Below are positions 36,928-46,050 of a DNA stretch of 64,000 bases, in pieces. How positions within the stretch are numbered: position 1 is the stretch's first letter; each line of letters starts with the position of its first letter. Origin of the DNA: Cyanobacteria bacterium MAG CAR3_bin_5 (GTDB taxonomy: Bacteria > Cyanobacteriota > Cyanobacteriia > PCC-6307 > Cyanobiaceae); contig JAPOTR010000034.1 in assembly GCA_026709085.1 (NCBI GenBank), positions 1-64,000 of the forward strand, written 5' to 3'. The translations under genes and the position numbers were made by a program. The notes below the pieces were generated by a model, which made no database searches, had not been told where the DNA came from, and saw only the letters and a program-made list of their open reading frames with translations.

Positions 36928-37413
36928 GTGATTACACTTTCACATGAGCTTAAACAGAGAGAAGATCTTTATTCTGTACATACTGATCTTGAACGCGCAC
37001 TCAATCAGGCTGACTTGGATCCAGCCAGTGCAGTTACAGCCGCTTCTTCCATGATTGAAAGTATGTGTAAAGTGTATCTCGAAGAACGTCGCATTCAGCT
37101 TCCAACAAAACAGACTATCAAACCACTCTGGGAAAAAGTCAGCAATAGTCTTGGTTTAGACCCAAGTTCAAAAGAAGACAATGATATCAAGCAAGTTCTA
37201 TCAGGCCTGATAGCGGTAGTGTCCGGTGTCGGCGCATTACGGACACACACCGGCTCGGCGCACGGACGTGGTAAGATGATTTACAGACTCCAGCCTCGTC
37301 ATGCTTGGCTTGTTATTAACGCCTCTTCCACCATCGTGACCTTCTTGCTCGCAACGGATAACGAGAAAACATCTGAATCTCAAACATGCCTCAATGGACA
37401 GCAAATTGGTTAA
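36928..37413 (+). CDS. Abortive infection Abi_C-domain protein (downstream half)
   Basis: A 161-aa protein matching the Abi_C domain: 'AVTAASSMIESMCKVYLEER', 'SNSLGLDPSS', 'GLIAVVSGVGALRTHTGSAHG' and 'RHAWLVINASSTIVTFLLAT'. The 'RT..GSAHGRG' signature resembles that of HEPN-like nucleases, a resemblance I note only from the pattern. It begins at GTG 36928, in frame with the upstream ORF and 6 nt after its TAA. Family members are linked to phage exclusion. The low GC suggests acquisition from elsewhere. Confidence 0.75.
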   Translation: MITLSHELKQREDLYSVHTDLERALNQADLDPASAVTAASSMIESMCKVYLEERRIQLPTKQTIKPLWEKVSNSLGLDPSSKEDNDIKQVLSGLIAVVSGVGALRTHTGSAHGRGKMIYRLQPRHAWLVINASSTIVTFLLATDNEKTSESQTCLNGQQIG

Positions 37414-38145
37414 GAGGCTGTGATAAAAGAATTCTACACAAGCTATAAAGGGTGCATCGAAGAATTGTCTCCTGGAAGCTTACTAGCTCATGCAACACTT
37501 CCACGACTGATGTTCTCATGTGAGACCCTAGTGGTAAGGTCCGATTTTTCATGGCTCCCTTGAAACCATTTAACGTCTTGATCTTGATCAGCAGGCCAAA
37601 CGGCACAGGCCGCATAGGCAGAGTTCACCCATTCTGCAGCGTACCTAATCGCTGCTCCGGCAGGTTCTGCAAGCCTGGCCAACCATCAGAGCCCACACCG
37701 TTTCCAGATTATCTTAAAAAATCTGAAGAATCCAAAGATTTTTTGAATAGGTGTGTCACGCTTAAAGGCATCCTCCCTCTTTCCATCCTCAAAATGACCG
37801 ATCCCAGAATCCAAGCCCTGGTCATAATCTCCAGGAGAGCTTGAATGTAGAAGTGAAAAACTGGCTGAACGACCTTCGAGAGAACGGTGACAAGACGCTG
37901 AAATCGTACGACGCATGTATTACGACCATGTCAGTGCCGAGTGAAAATAGTTTCGAGGAAGGGCTCCGAGAATCAGCATCCTGTAATTATTGTTCCTGGT
38001 AAGTACCGCACCCCAGTCTTTGCGGCAAAAGGGAGTCCCGATGGTAAGCTGCTTGCTTCAGGCAAGGTCCACATCCGCTCCAGCCCTTCTAGGGGCCTTC
38101 CCTCGCCAGCGCCCCGATTCCAGAGATTCTTAAGATTCACAACAG
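37414..38145. other. Gene-poor, AT-leaning stretch at island end
   Basis: No gene with recognisable family features is present. Short ORFs exist on both strands (for example 37551-37844 plus and 37488-37682 minus) but show no domain or ribosome-binding site that persuades me. A weak AT-rich inverted repeat (AAAAAATCT/AGATTTTTT) lies at 37716-37744. The mixture of short unrelated ORFs looks like decayed insertion or island-edge sequence. Confidence 0.4.
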
Positions 38146-38163
38146 AAGCCTGAGGGCTTTTTT
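38146..38163 (+). terminator. Short terminator-like hairpin
   Basis: AAGCC-TGAG-GGCTT is followed directly by T residues. The stem is only 5 bp, but the U tract and position (end of the gene-poor stretch, before 38217) fit a weak rho-independent terminator. Confidence 0.4.
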
Positions 38164-38216
38164 AAGAAAATGGAGGTTGCTTTGTTAGAAAAGCTACCAA
38201 AGAGCCCTTCTTGCCA

Positions 38217-38402
38217 ATGGTCGGCCTCTATGACGCCTGTGGGATTCTCCGATTCGCCGGCCATGAGTCGGACGACTGCCTGGCCTATGCGGAATTTTTC
38301 GAGTTGCAGGATGGAGACTTCACCGTTGAGCCGCTGCTGATGGGGCACTCCTGGAACGGTGGTGATCCAGCCACGGCCTATGGCTCCATGGACAACCCCT
38401 GA
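38217..38402 (+). CDS. Small hypothetical protein
   Basis: A 61-aa acidic protein: 'MVGLYDACGILRFAGHESDD', then 'CLAYAEFFELQDGDFTVEPL'. It looks like a genuine compact domain rather than a shadow, with balanced composition and a family-like opening, but I cannot name it. The 3' end overlaps by 25 bp the convergent aminotransferase gene. The start is ATG 38217; TTG 38211 is also in frame. Confidence 0.5.
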   Translation: MVGLYDACGILRFAGHESDDCLAYAEFFELQDGDFTVEPLLMGHSWNGGDPATAYGSMDNP

Positions 38403-39547
38403 GCGGAGGAACCTTGCAAAGGGTCCGTGACAGTCTCCAACGCAAGCCGCAAGCTGTCCACCACCTGCCCGTGTTGAGCCGTGGTGAGTTCTGGGAACAT
38501 GGGAAGACTTAACACTTCGCCAGCAAGACGCTCCGTGACGGGCAGGGATTCGGGGCCATACTCCAGATGGCGATAAGCCCGCTGCCGGTGGATCGGGATG
38601 GGATAGTAGATGATGGTGTGAACTCCCTGCTGTTGCAGGGCATCTTGCACCCGGTTACGCACCTGGGCGCCGGCGCCGGGAATGCGCACCACGAATTGAT
38701 TCCAACTGTGACCGGCTACCCCCTGGGTGGGCAACGCCAGGCCATCCACCTGGTCCAGAGCTTGACCGTAGGCCGCGGCGTGCCGCTGGCGGGCGCGGAT
38801 CAAGGAGGGCAGATGGTGAAGCTTCACCAGCAGGACCGCCGCCTGCAGGGCATCCAGTCTTGAGTTGTAGCCCAGAACGTTGTGGACATAGCGCTCCGTC
38901 ATGCCATGGACCGCCAACTCCCGCATCCGCCGCGCCAAGTGGGGGTCGTTGGTGGTGACGCAACCCCCGTCCCCGGCCGCAGCCAGATTCTTCGTGGGGA
39001 AGAAACTGAAACACCCCACGTCTCCCCAGGCGCCCACGGACCGGCCAGCCCAACGGGAGCCCGCGGCCTGGGCGCAGTCCTCCACCACCTTCAGACCGTG
39101 ACGGCGCGCCACCGCCATGCAGCGCTCCATATTCAGGGGGCAGCCAAACAGATGCACCGGCAGCAGCGCCCGGGTGCGCGGACCGATGGCCGCCTCCACT
39201 TTGTCCAGGTCCAACAGGTAGTTGCCGGGCTCCACGTCCACAAAGACCGGGCAGGCCCCCACCCCACTGATGGCCTCGGCGGTGGCGAAGAAGCTGAAGG
39301 AGGTGGTGATGACCTCATGGCCGGGACCCACGTCCAGTGCCCGCAGCGCCAGGATGAGGGCATCGGTGCCACTGTTGCAACTCACCGCGTGAGCTGTGCC
39401 CACGGTTTGGGCAAAGGCGTTCTCGAACCGGGCCACCACCTTGCCGCCAATGTATTGCCCGGAGTGGAGCACCTCCAGAACCGCTTGATCCAGGGTGGGA
39501 CCCATGGTCTCAAGCTGTTTGCGGAGATCGAAGGGGGGCACGGCCAT
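38378..39547 (-). CDS. DegT/DnrJ/EryC1/StrS-family aminotransferase
   Basis: A 389-aa PLP-dependent sugar aminotransferase family protein. It has 'NSGTDALILALRALDVGPG', 'TTSFSFFATAEAI', 'VHLFGCPLNMERC' and 'VVEDCAQAAGS', with PLP lysine in 'FFPTKNLAAAGDGG'. The late 'HNVLGYNSRLDALQAAVL' and 'IYYPIPIHRQ' complete the family signature. Such enzymes aminate keto-sugar nucleotides for surface polysaccharides. No sugar-synthesis neighbours are present here. I place the start at ATG 39547 ('MAVPPFDLRKQ'), 18 bp after the thioredoxin-like gene, so the two form an operon. Confidence 0.88.
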   Translation of the reverse strand: MAVPPFDLRKQLETMGPTLDQAVLEVLHSGQYIGGKVVARFENAFAQTVGTAHAVSCNSGTDALILALRALDVGPGHEVITTSFSFFATAEAISGVGACPVFVDVEPGNYLLDLDKVEAAIGPRTRALLPVHLFGCPLNMERCMAVARRHGLKVVEDCAQAAGSRWAGRSVGAWGDVGCFSFFPTKNLAAAGDGGCVTTNDPHLARRMRELAVHGMTERYVHNVLGYNSRLDALQAAVLLVKLHHLPSLIRARQRHAAAYGQALDQVDGLALPTQGVAGHSWNQFVVRIPGAGAQVRNRVQDALQQQGVHTIIYYPIPIHRQRAYRHLEYGPESLPVTERLAGEVLSLPMFPELTTAQHGQVVDSLRLALETVTDPLQGSSAQGLSMEP

Positions 39548-39565
39548 GGGGCGGTCCACTGCGCT

Positions 39566-40123
39566 TCACCCGAACCAGGGGGGCTCGGCCCCGGGATGCC
39601 ACTTGATGTTGCAGCCAATGGAGGGGCGTTGCAGGTCTGCAACCGGTCGACCCGTCAGCACCGCATCCAGGGCGGCCCGCAGATCGACGCCGTCACAGGG
39701 AACACTGTTGCCGGGGCGGGATCCGTCCAACTGACCCCGATAGACCAGCGCCCGGTTGGCGTCAAAGAGGAAAAAATCCGGCGTGCAGGCCCCATGGAAG
39801 ACCTTGGCCACAGCCTGATCTCCGTCATGGAGGTAGGGAAGTTCCATACCGAGGCGTCGCTTCTGGGCCACCATGTATGCGGGGCCGTCCTCCGGGTGGG
39901 TTTGCAGGCTGTTGCTGCCGATGCCCACAAGGCTCACCCGTCCTCTGTAGTCTCGATCAAGGCGGGCCAGTTCCGGTTCCACATGCTTCACAAAGGGGCA
40001 GTGGACCGCCAGAAACATCACCAACACCGGCTGCTGGGGGGGAAGCTGGCTGCTGGAGAGCGCCTGGCCATCCTCCGCCCGTGGCAGTCGCCATGGGGGC
40101 ATGGATGTTCCCAGGGGAAGCAT
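39566..40123 (-). CDS. Thioredoxin-fold (AhpC/TSA-like) redox protein
   Basis: A 185-aa thioredoxin-like protein. The active-site region 'FLAVHCPFVKHVEPELARL' has a CPFV pattern with a single reactive cysteine. 'KVFHGACTPDFFLFDANRALVYRGQLDG' (shown to name the cis-Pro region 'ACTPDFF') follows. The C-terminal 'PSIGCNIKWHPG' has the conserved 'GC.IKW' seen in this subfamily. It probably reduces peroxides or thiols in the cytoplasm; the substrate is unknown. The start at ATG 40123 ('MLPLGTSMPPW') is chosen within a much longer open frame whose upstream part is the antisense of the ABC transporter gene. Confidence 0.8.
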   Translation of the reverse strand: MLPLGTSMPPWRLPRAEDGQALSSSQLPPQQPVLVMFLAVHCPFVKHVEPELARLDRDYRGRVSLVGIGSNSLQTHPEDGPAYMVAQKRRLGMELPYLHDGDQAVAKVFHGACTPDFFLFDANRALVYRGQLDGSRPGNSVPCDGVDLRAALDAVLTGRPVADLQRPSIGCNIKWHPGAEPPWFG

Positions 40124-40207
40124 GGTGGATTCCGTGCGCGCCACGAGACTCGGGGGATTGGGGAACACGGGGGAGTGTAATGGCTGACACACCCCAGGCG
40201 GGTTTCC

Positions 40208-41941
40208 ATGCTCCCCCCTTCTGCGGCAAGGTTCCGGCTGCTGCTTCCGTTGTTTGCCCGGTATCGGGCGCCGCTGCTGGCGGGGGCCTGCTGCACCGTG
40301 GTCTACGTGGGCACGTTCCCCCTCCTTGCCCAGGTGGTTGGGGAATTGATCCCGGCCATTGGCGGTGGGCGCTTCCAGGAGGCGCTGCGCGTCATTGCAG
40401 TGGCCATGGTCATTTTCCTGGCCCAGAAGCTGGCCCAATACGGCCAGGACATCCTGCTGGCCGGCCCGTCCCTGCGGGTGACCCAGGCCCTGCGCCAGAC
40501 CGTCTTTGCGCGCCTGCAGCGGTTGGCCTTCCCCGCCTTGGAGAAGCTGGCCAGCGGCGATCTGGCCTACCGCCTCACGGAAGATGCGGATCGGGTGGGG
40601 GAGGTGATCTACAAAACCATCCATGACAGCACCCCCAGCGCCCTGCAGTTGGTGGTGGTGCTGGGCTACATGGCCTGGCTGGATCGGCCCCTCACCGGGG
40701 CCACCCTGTTGCTGGCCCCCATCATGGTGGGGCTGGTGGGCTGGTTCGGCGGCAAGGTGCGGCGGGCGGAGGAGCGGAGTCAGGGGCAGGTGAGCGACCT
40801 GGCGTCGCTGCTGGCGGAAGCCGTTGGCGGCCTGCGGCTGGTGCGGGCGTTTGCCTCGGAGGAGTGGTTGCAGCAGCGCTTTGCTCAGCAGGTTGACCGA
40901 CACCGCCGCGCCCGCTTCCGCGCCCAGGAACTGGTGGCGCGGCAGCATCCGGTGGTGGGTTTTCTTGAAGCGACCGGGATCCTGGCGATCCTGCTGCTGG
41001 GGGCTTGGCGCATCCATACCGACAGCCTCACCACCGGGCAATTCAGCAGCTATGTGGTTGCCCTGCTGATGCTCATCGATCCCATCAGCCACCTCACCAG
41101 CAATTACAACGAGTTTCAGCAGGGGCAGGCCTCACTGCTGCGCCTGCGGGCTTTGGAGCGGGAGCCCCTGGAGCCTCCGGATCCCCCCCGGCCCATCACC
41201 CTGGGCAAGGTGCGGGGTGAATTGTGTCTGGAGAACGTCCACTTCAGCCACACGCCAACACAACCCCTCTTCCAGAACCTGACGCTCCGCATTGAGCCAG
41301 GCCAAGTGGTGGCGCTGGTGGGCGCTTCGGGAGCCGGCAAGTCCACCCTGTTTTCCCTGTTGCTCCGCTTCAACATCCCCCAGCAGGGGCGCATTCTGCT
41401 GGACGGCAAGGACCTGCGCCATGTGCGGGCGGCGGAGTTGCGCCGTCAAATGGCCTTGGCGCCCCAGGATGCGCTGCTTTTTTCCGGAACCGTTGCCGAA
41501 ACCATTGACTTTGGCCGTGGCCATAGTCCGGCTGCCATTCGTCGTGCCGCCCAACTGGCCAATGCGGAGGCGTTCATTCTGGCCATGGGGGGCTACGGGG
41601 CCAGGATTGAGGAGCGCACCACCAACCTGTCGGGTGGGCAACGGCAGCGGCTGGCTATTGCCAGGGCCGTGGTGGGCGATCCGGCGGTGCTGCTGCTGGA
41701 CGAGGCCACCAGCGCCCTGGATGCGGAAACGGAGGCCGCCGTGCAGCAGGGTCTCAAACGGGCCATGGCGGGGCGCACGGTGCTGGTGATTGCCCACCGC
41801 CTGGCCACGGTGCAGGGGGTGGATCGCATTCTGGTGCTGGAGCGGGGAGTCATTGTTGAGCAAGGCACCCACCAGCAACTCCTGTCCCGAGCCGGTCGGT
41901 ACGAAGAACTGTGCCGCCAGCAACTGATTCACACCGGGTGA
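40208..41941 (+). CDS. ABC exporter, fused permease and ATPase
   Basis: A 577-aa half-transporter of MsbA/multidrug type. The N-terminal ~310 residues hold the six-helix exporter domain ('LLAGACCTVVYVGTFPLLAQ', 'GDLAYRLTEDADRVGEVIY'). The ATPase has Walker A 'GASGAGKST', Q-loop 'LAPQDALLF', signature 'LSGGQRQRLAIARA', Walker B 'VLLLDEATSALD' and H-loop 'IAHRLATV'. It probably works as a homodimer in the cytoplasmic membrane. The substrate (lipid or drug) cannot be told from sequence. It is divergent from the thioredoxin-like gene. Confidence 0.92.
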   Translation: MLPPSAARFRLLLPLFARYRAPLLAGACCTVVYVGTFPLLAQVVGELIPAIGGGRFQEALRVIAVAMVIFLAQKLAQYGQDILLAGPSLRVTQALRQTVFARLQRLAFPALEKLASGDLAYRLTEDADRVGEVIYKTIHDSTPSALQLVVVLGYMAWLDRPLTGATLLLAPIMVGLVGWFGGKVRRAEERSQGQVSDLASLLAEAVGGLRLVRAFASEEWLQQRFAQQVDRHRRARFRAQELVARQHPVVGFLEATGILAILLLGAWRIHTDSLTTGQFSSYVVALLMLIDPISHLTSNYNEFQQGQASLLRLRALEREPLEPPDPPRPITLGKVRGELCLENVHFSHTPTQPLFQNLTLRIEPGQVVALVGASGAGKSTLFSLLLRFNIPQQGRILLDGKDLRHVRAAELRRQMALAPQDALLFSGTVAETIDFGRGHSPAAIRRAAQLANAEAFILAMGGYGARIEERTTNLSGGQRQRLAIARAVVGDPAVLLLDEATSALDAETEAAVQQGLKRAMAGRTVLVIAHRLATVQGVDRILVLERGVIVEQGTHQQLLSRAGRYEELCRQQLIHTG

Positions 41942-42021
41942 GTGGTTCCGGGGCGGGTGGTGATGGCCCGGAAGCAGCCGCCAAGTGTTAAATTTGCGTT
42001 GCAAAGTTTAATTCCGCAAGG

Positions 42022-42279
42022 ATGGCCAACGAAACGCAGCAGACTCCACCATCAAGCAATGCGCCCGTTTTGAGCTTCGAGGGCAAGCGCTATGACATCA
42101 ATAGCCTGCCAGACGACATCAAGCAGGTTGTCATCGGGATGCGGGTGGCTGATGCGCAAATCAAGATGCATCAAGACACCGTCAAGCTGTTGACCATCAG
42201 CCGCCAAACCATGGCCAGACAGCTCAACGAACGGCTGCGCACCATTAACCCCCTGCCGGAACCACCGGAATCCGAATAG
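42022..42279 (+). CDS. DUF6447 family small protein
   Basis: An 85-aa protein with 'VLSFEGKRYDINSLPDDIKQ', followed by a helical segment ('VVIGMRVADAQIKMHQDTVKLL'). This is the pattern of a small conserved cyanobacterial family (I recognise it as DUF6447). The function is unknown. ATG 42022 is preceded by AAGG. Confidence 0.65.
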   Translation: MANETQQTPPSSNAPVLSFEGKRYDINSLPDDIKQVVIGMRVADAQIKMHQDTVKLLTISRQTMARQLNERLRTINPLPEPPESE

Positions 42280-42378
42280 CCCCCTTGTCGAGGCAGGCGA
42301 GCCGGGCAGGGCTTTCTCCATGTTCATGAGGGGGGAATTCCGTCAGGCTATGCCTTGCTGACGCCACGCCCTGGCCCC

Positions 42379-42942
42379 ATGTCCCCTTCCATTGTCCTGC
42401 CGTCCACCCTGGTGCTGACCCTGTTGCTGGCCACGGGTCTGGTGTTTTTTCTGCGGGCCTCCAGCAAGGACCGCACCACGGCCATGGTCATCAGCAGCTA
42501 CCGCCCTCCGTTGCAATTGTTGGGCCACCTGGACAGTTGGCTGGCAGCCCGGGGCTGGCAGGTGGTTCACACCCATCCGGAACAGCGCCACCTGGTCTAT
42601 GAAGGCCGTGTGGCCGCCAGTATTCCCCTGGCCGTGCTGCTGGCGTTGCTGGGATGTTGTGGCGGCGCGGCCCTGGGGCTGGCCATCAGTCAGATACTGC
42701 CCGGAAGCCAGCCATGGCCCCTTGCTCTGGGGTTGGTGGGGTTGGCGGCGGCGCCCGTCTATCTGCGCCGCGCCCAACGGCGTGAGCAGTTGGCGATCCG
42801 TTTGCTCACGCCGGATCAGGTGGTGCCCTGTCGTCTGGTGATGCGGGTCCATCGCGATGAGCTTTTGGCGGTGGAGGCCGAGTTGGAGAAGACCCTGCAG
42901 TTGCGGCTTAGCCCTTGCACAACTGAAACCCCGTTTGAATAA
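42379..42942 (+). CDS. Complex C (cytochrome) cofactor assembly protein, CCB-like
   Basis: A 187-aa membrane protein. A first hydrophobic segment ('LPSTLVLTLLLATGLVFFL') leads into 'RASSKDRTT'. Two more helices follow at about 80-130 ('AVLLALLGCCGGAALGLAIS' and 'WPLALGLVGLAAAPVYL'), and the C-terminal domain is soluble. It resembles the cyanobacterial and plastid cofactor-assembly-of-complex-C subunit B family, needed for covalent haem ci attachment to cytochrome b6. Genes for b6f subunits petC and petA lie in this window, but not adjacent. I chose ATG 42379. Confidence 0.65.
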   Translation: MSPSIVLPSTLVLTLLLATGLVFFLRASSKDRTTAMVISSYRPPLQLLGHLDSWLAARGWQVVHTHPEQRHLVYEGRVAASIPLAVLLALLGCCGGAALGLAISQILPGSQPWPLALGLVGLAAAPVYLRRAQRREQLAIRLLTPDQVVPCRLVMRVHRDELLAVEAELEKTLQLRLSPCTTETPFE

Positions 42943-42958
42943 TTCAGTGCAGGCCTGA

Positions 42959-43870
42959 TTGTTGGCGTCTGTGCCGTCCCGCTCCGCTCTGGCTTTTATC
43001 CTGCTGCTGATCAGCCCGGTTCCCCTGGCTCAGCCGTTGTCGGCGCAAACCCTGTTGGCACAGGCGGCCCTGCCTCGGGAGCCCTACGGGCAGTTTCTCA
43101 GGGTGAAAGTCAACACGGGGGAACGCTCACGGCTCACGGTGAAGAAGAATTGGCTGGGCAAGCGGCGACTCAACCCCACCGTGCCCATCCTTGTGCTGGC
43201 GGGCCATGCGGACTCCCAACGGATGGGCGGTGCTGGCACCAGTGGCTATGCGGTGGCCGTCAAGGGGGCGCCCCCCATGCAGCCCGGCATGACCGATGAA
43301 GCCTTCTGGAACCTGAAAACGGCCCATCGCATTGCCAAGCTGGGCAGGCAGCGGGGGCTCAATATCCGCTTCTACGACCCTGGCGTGCGCACCATCCGCA
43401 ACGCTGACGACCCACGCACCAACTGGAGCACCGGCAGACGTCATGTGCAGGCAGGGGGCTATGCACTGGAGATTCATTACGACGCCTATGGCCGTGACGG
43501 CATTGGCTCCGGCGTCATCCCCCGGGTGTATGGGGGGCAAACCGTCGTTGATGAGCACTTGGCGAAGGAGTTCGGCTCCTTCCCCTACGACTTCCGGGGG
43601 GTGCTGGGCGCCCCCCGGCGGGGCATCACCATGCTGGAGGTGGGCAAGCTGGAAGGGGATCTGGAGAACAAGCTGCGGAATCCCGGCACCCGGGACGGGG
43701 CCCTCAACACCCTTGCCGACCGGGTGGTACACACCATCGCCCAGGCCCTCGGCGTGCCCAAGCCCTTTTCCCAGGTACCGGCGCCCCCCGCCTTGCCCGC
43801 CAACAGGGCAACGGCCAGACAGCAACCTTCGCCGCCGCCACGAATCCCGCTGCCGCCAGCCATCAACTAG
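42959..43870 (+). CDS. Secreted N-acetylmuramoyl-L-alanine amidase-like protein
   Basis: A 303-aa protein with a signal peptide ('SALAFILLLISPVPLAQP', end near 'LSAQ'). The core shows 'LVLAGHADSQRMGG', 'YALEIHYDAYG' and 'GITMLEVGKLEG', which fit the zinc-ligand pattern (His, Glu, His, Glu) of the Amidase_3 fold. A Pro-rich tail ends the chain. Likely periplasmic and acting on peptidoglycan; that is inference, since the match is to metal-ligand motifs only. The start is TTG 42959 or the next TTG. It is convergent with hemF (6-bp gap). Confidence 0.6.
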   Translation: MLASVPSRSALAFILLLISPVPLAQPLSAQTLLAQAALPREPYGQFLRVKVNTGERSRLTVKKNWLGKRRLNPTVPILVLAGHADSQRMGGAGTSGYAVAVKGAPPMQPGMTDEAFWNLKTAHRIAKLGRQRGLNIRFYDPGVRTIRNADDPRTNWSTGRRHVQAGGYALEIHYDAYGRDGIGSGVIPRVYGGQTVVDEHLAKEFGSFPYDFRGVLGAPRRGITMLEVGKLEGDLENKLRNPGTRDGALNTLADRVVHTIAQALGVPKPFSQVPAPPALPANRATARQQPSPPPRIPLPPAIN

Positions 43871-43876
43871 CACCCG

Positions 43877-44947
43877 TCAGCCCAGGGCGCCGCGGGCGCG
43901 ACAACGGTCCTCCAGCGCCCCGTCCCCATGCCAGTCCCGGGGGCGCAGAAACTCCTCGTACAGGAGCGCCTCCCAGCTATCGGGTTCCGGTTGATAGCCG
44001 TACTCCCACCGCACCAGGGGCGGGAGAGACATGAGGATGGATTCGGTGCGCCCCCTGGTTTGCAGGCCGAAGATTGTGCCCCGGTCAAATACCAGATTGA
44101 ACTCCACATAGCGGCCCCGGCGATAAAGCTGAAACCGACGCTCCCGCTCCCCATGGGGCATGAGGTGTCGCGCCTCCGCGATGGGCAGGAAGCTGGGCAG
44201 GAAGGCATGGCCGCAAGCCTGGGCCAACCGGAACAACTGCTCCCAATCCTGCTGAATCGGGCCGGTGGTTCTACTGCATCGGGCCGCCTCCCCCTGGCCG
44301 TTCTCCCCCCGATAGAGCACGCCGCCGGGATCCTGATAGTCGAAGAAGATGCCCCCCACTCCCCGTGTTTCCTGGCGGTGCTTCAGGTAGAAGTACTCAT
44401 CGCACCAGGGCTTGAAGACGGGAAAATAGCGAGGATCCACGCCATCACAGGCCGCTTGCAGGGTGCGGTGAAAATGGCGGGCATCCTGGAGAAAGGGGTA
44501 GTAGGGGGTCAGATCGGCGCCACCGCCAAACCACCACACCGGCCCCGCCTGGAAATAGCGGTAGTTGAGATGGACGGTGGGGACATAGGGGTTGCGGGGA
44601 TGAAGCACCATGGAGGTGCCCAGGGCAAACCAGGGCTGCCCTGCCGCCTCGGGCCGCTGCTTGACGATGGCCGGGGGCAGGCGGTTGCCCTCCACCTCGG
44701 AAAAATTGACGCCCCCCTGCTCCAGCACCGCACCGTCCCTCAGCACCCGTGAGCAGCCACCGCCCCCTTCCGGCCGCAGCCAGCGCTCTTCCGCAAAACG
44801 GCCAACGCCGTCCATCTCCTCCAGGGCTCCACAGATCCGGTCTTGCAGACCACAGGCAAAGGCCCGGAAGCGCTCCCGGGCATCGGTTGGCGGCTCCAGG
44901 GAGGAGGGGGAATGGCACGGGGCCTCTTGCGGAGGATGCTGCACCAT
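43877..44947 (-). CDS. hemF: Oxygen-dependent coproporphyrinogen III oxidase
   Basis: Converts coproporphyrinogen III to protoporphyrinogen IX with oxygen in haem and chlorophyll synthesis. The 356-aa chain has '[23 protein letters not shown]' (its start named here), 'LNYRYF', '[15 protein letters not shown]', '[15 protein letters not shown]', '[10 protein letters not shown]' and '[18 protein letters not shown]', all core motifs. I chose ATG 44947 ('[10 protein letters not shown]'). The open frame continues upstream, but only as the antisense of mrp. It is divergent from mrp (55-bp gap). Confidence 0.95.
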   Translation of the reverse strand: MVQHPPQEAPCHSPSSLEPPTDARERFRAFACGLQDRICGALEEMDGVGRFAEERWLRPEGGGGCSRVLRDGAVLEQGGVNFSEVEGNRLPPAIVKQRPEAAGQPWFALGTSMVLHPRNPYVPTVHLNYRYFQAGPVWWFGGGADLTPYYPFLQDARHFHRTLQAACDGVDPRYFPVFKPWCDEYFYLKHRQETRGVGGIFFDYQDPGGVLYRGENGQGEAARCSRTTGPIQQDWEQLFRLAQACGHAFLPSFLPIAEARHLMPHGERERRFQLYRRGRYVEFNLVFDRGTIFGLQTRGRTESILMSLPPLVRWEYGYQPEPDSWEALLYEEFLRPRDWHGDGALEDRCRARGALG

Positions 44948-45002
44948 GGGACGAGCGTAGTTCAGGCAAGATCTTGACACTCCCCCACCCTCCTTCCACT
45001 CC

Positions 45003-46046
45003 ATGACCACCATTGGTGACGCGCTGGCCTGTCTGCGCCCCCTGACCGATGCGGGCAGCGGGAAAAGCGTGGTGGACCTGGAGTGGATTCGCAATCCACG
45101 GCTCCAGGGATCACGCGCCATCATCGAACTGGCCCTGCCGGCCCATGCCAATCCCCAGCGGGATCGCATTGCCAAGGCGGCGCGGGCTGCCCTGTTGGCT
45201 CTTGACGGTGTGCAGGACGTGCAGATCGAGTTGGCGGCCGCCGCCCCTGCGGCGCCAACCGCTCCCCAGACTCGCCCCATTGCCGGCGTCAAGACCGTGG
45301 TGGCGGTGAGTAGCGGCAAGGGGGGCGTGGGCAAAAGCACCGTTGCCGTAAATCTGGCCTGTGCCCTGGCGGCGACCGGCTTGCGGGTCGGTCTGCTGGA
45401 TGCGGATCTCTATGGGCCCAACACCCCCATCATGCTGGGGTTGAGCGAGAAGAAACCGGAGACGGTGGACGAGCATGGCCAGCAACTGCTTCTGCCCCTG
45501 GAGAGTTGGGGTATTGCCATGGTCTCCATGGGCTTGCTGATCAACCCGGGGCAGCCGGTGATCTGGCGGGGGCCCATGCTCAACGGCGTGATCCGTCAAT
45601 TCCTCTATCAGGTGAAATGGGGGGCCCGTGACGTGCTGGTGGTGGACCTGCCGCCGGGGACGGGGGATGCCCAGTTGTCTCTGGCCCAGGCGGCGCCCAT
45701 GGAGGGGGTGGTGATTGTCACGACGCCGCAGCAGGTGGCCCTGGCGGACTCCCGCCGTGGCCTGGCCATGTTCCAGCAGTTGGGGGTGCCGGTTCTGGGG
45801 GTGGTGGAGAACATGAGCTGGTTTGCGCCGCCGGATCAACCCCGGCAACGCTATGCCCTGTTTGGTGAAGGGGGGGGCGCCCTGTTGGCGGCCGAGGCCG
45901 GTGTGCCCCTGCTGGCTCAACTGCCCTTGCAACTGCCGGGGGCGGAGGGGCAACCGTTGGTGTTGTCCCAACCGGACTCTCCCGCTGGTGTGGCCCTGCA
46001 GGGGTTGGCGCAGCAACTCCGCAAGCGCTTGGTGACCCCTCGCTGA
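45003..46046 (+). CDS. Mrp/ApbC-type iron-sulfur cluster carrier ATPase
   Basis: A 347-aa P-loop protein. A DUF59-like N-terminal domain ('[20 protein letters not shown]') precedes the deviant Walker A '[17 protein letters not shown]' (about 105-121). Then come '[17 protein letters not shown]', '[14 protein letters not shown]', '[12 protein letters not shown]' and 'GVVENMSWF'. Mrp/Nbp35 proteins carry and deliver [4Fe-4S] clusters in the cytosol. The CxxC of some Mrp proteins is absent or altered ('WFAPPDQ' in place of 'CP.C'), so the cluster-binding mode is uncertain. It is followed closely by rodA. Confidence 0.88.
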   Translation: MTTIGDALACLRPLTDAGSGKSVVDLEWIRNPRLQGSRAIIELALPAHANPQRDRIAKAARAALLALDGVQDVQIELAAAAPAAPTAPQTRPIAGVKTVVAVSSGKGGVGKSTVAVNLACALAATGLRVGLLDADLYGPNTPIMLGLSEKKPETVDEHGQQLLLPLESWGIAMVSMGLLINPGQPVIWRGPMLNGVIRQFLYQVKWGARDVLVVDLPPGTGDAQLSLAQAAPMEGVVIVTTPQQVALADSRRGLAMFQQLGVPVLGVVENMSWFAPPDQPRQRYALFGEGGGALLAAEAGVPLLAQLPLQLPGAEGQPLVLSQPDSPAGVALQGLAQQLRKRLVTPR

Positions 46047-46050
46047 GGCC

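Noticed and set aside
37482-37700. Minus-strand short frames as an insertion-sequence transposase end
   Set aside because: No DDE or HUH signature, no terminal repeats, and frames are broken; kept only as gene-poor sequence.
39566-41092. 508-aa minus-strand open frame over the ABC exporter
   Set aside because: Only the last 185 codons (thioredoxin-like protein) are supported; the remainder is antisense of the exporter gene.
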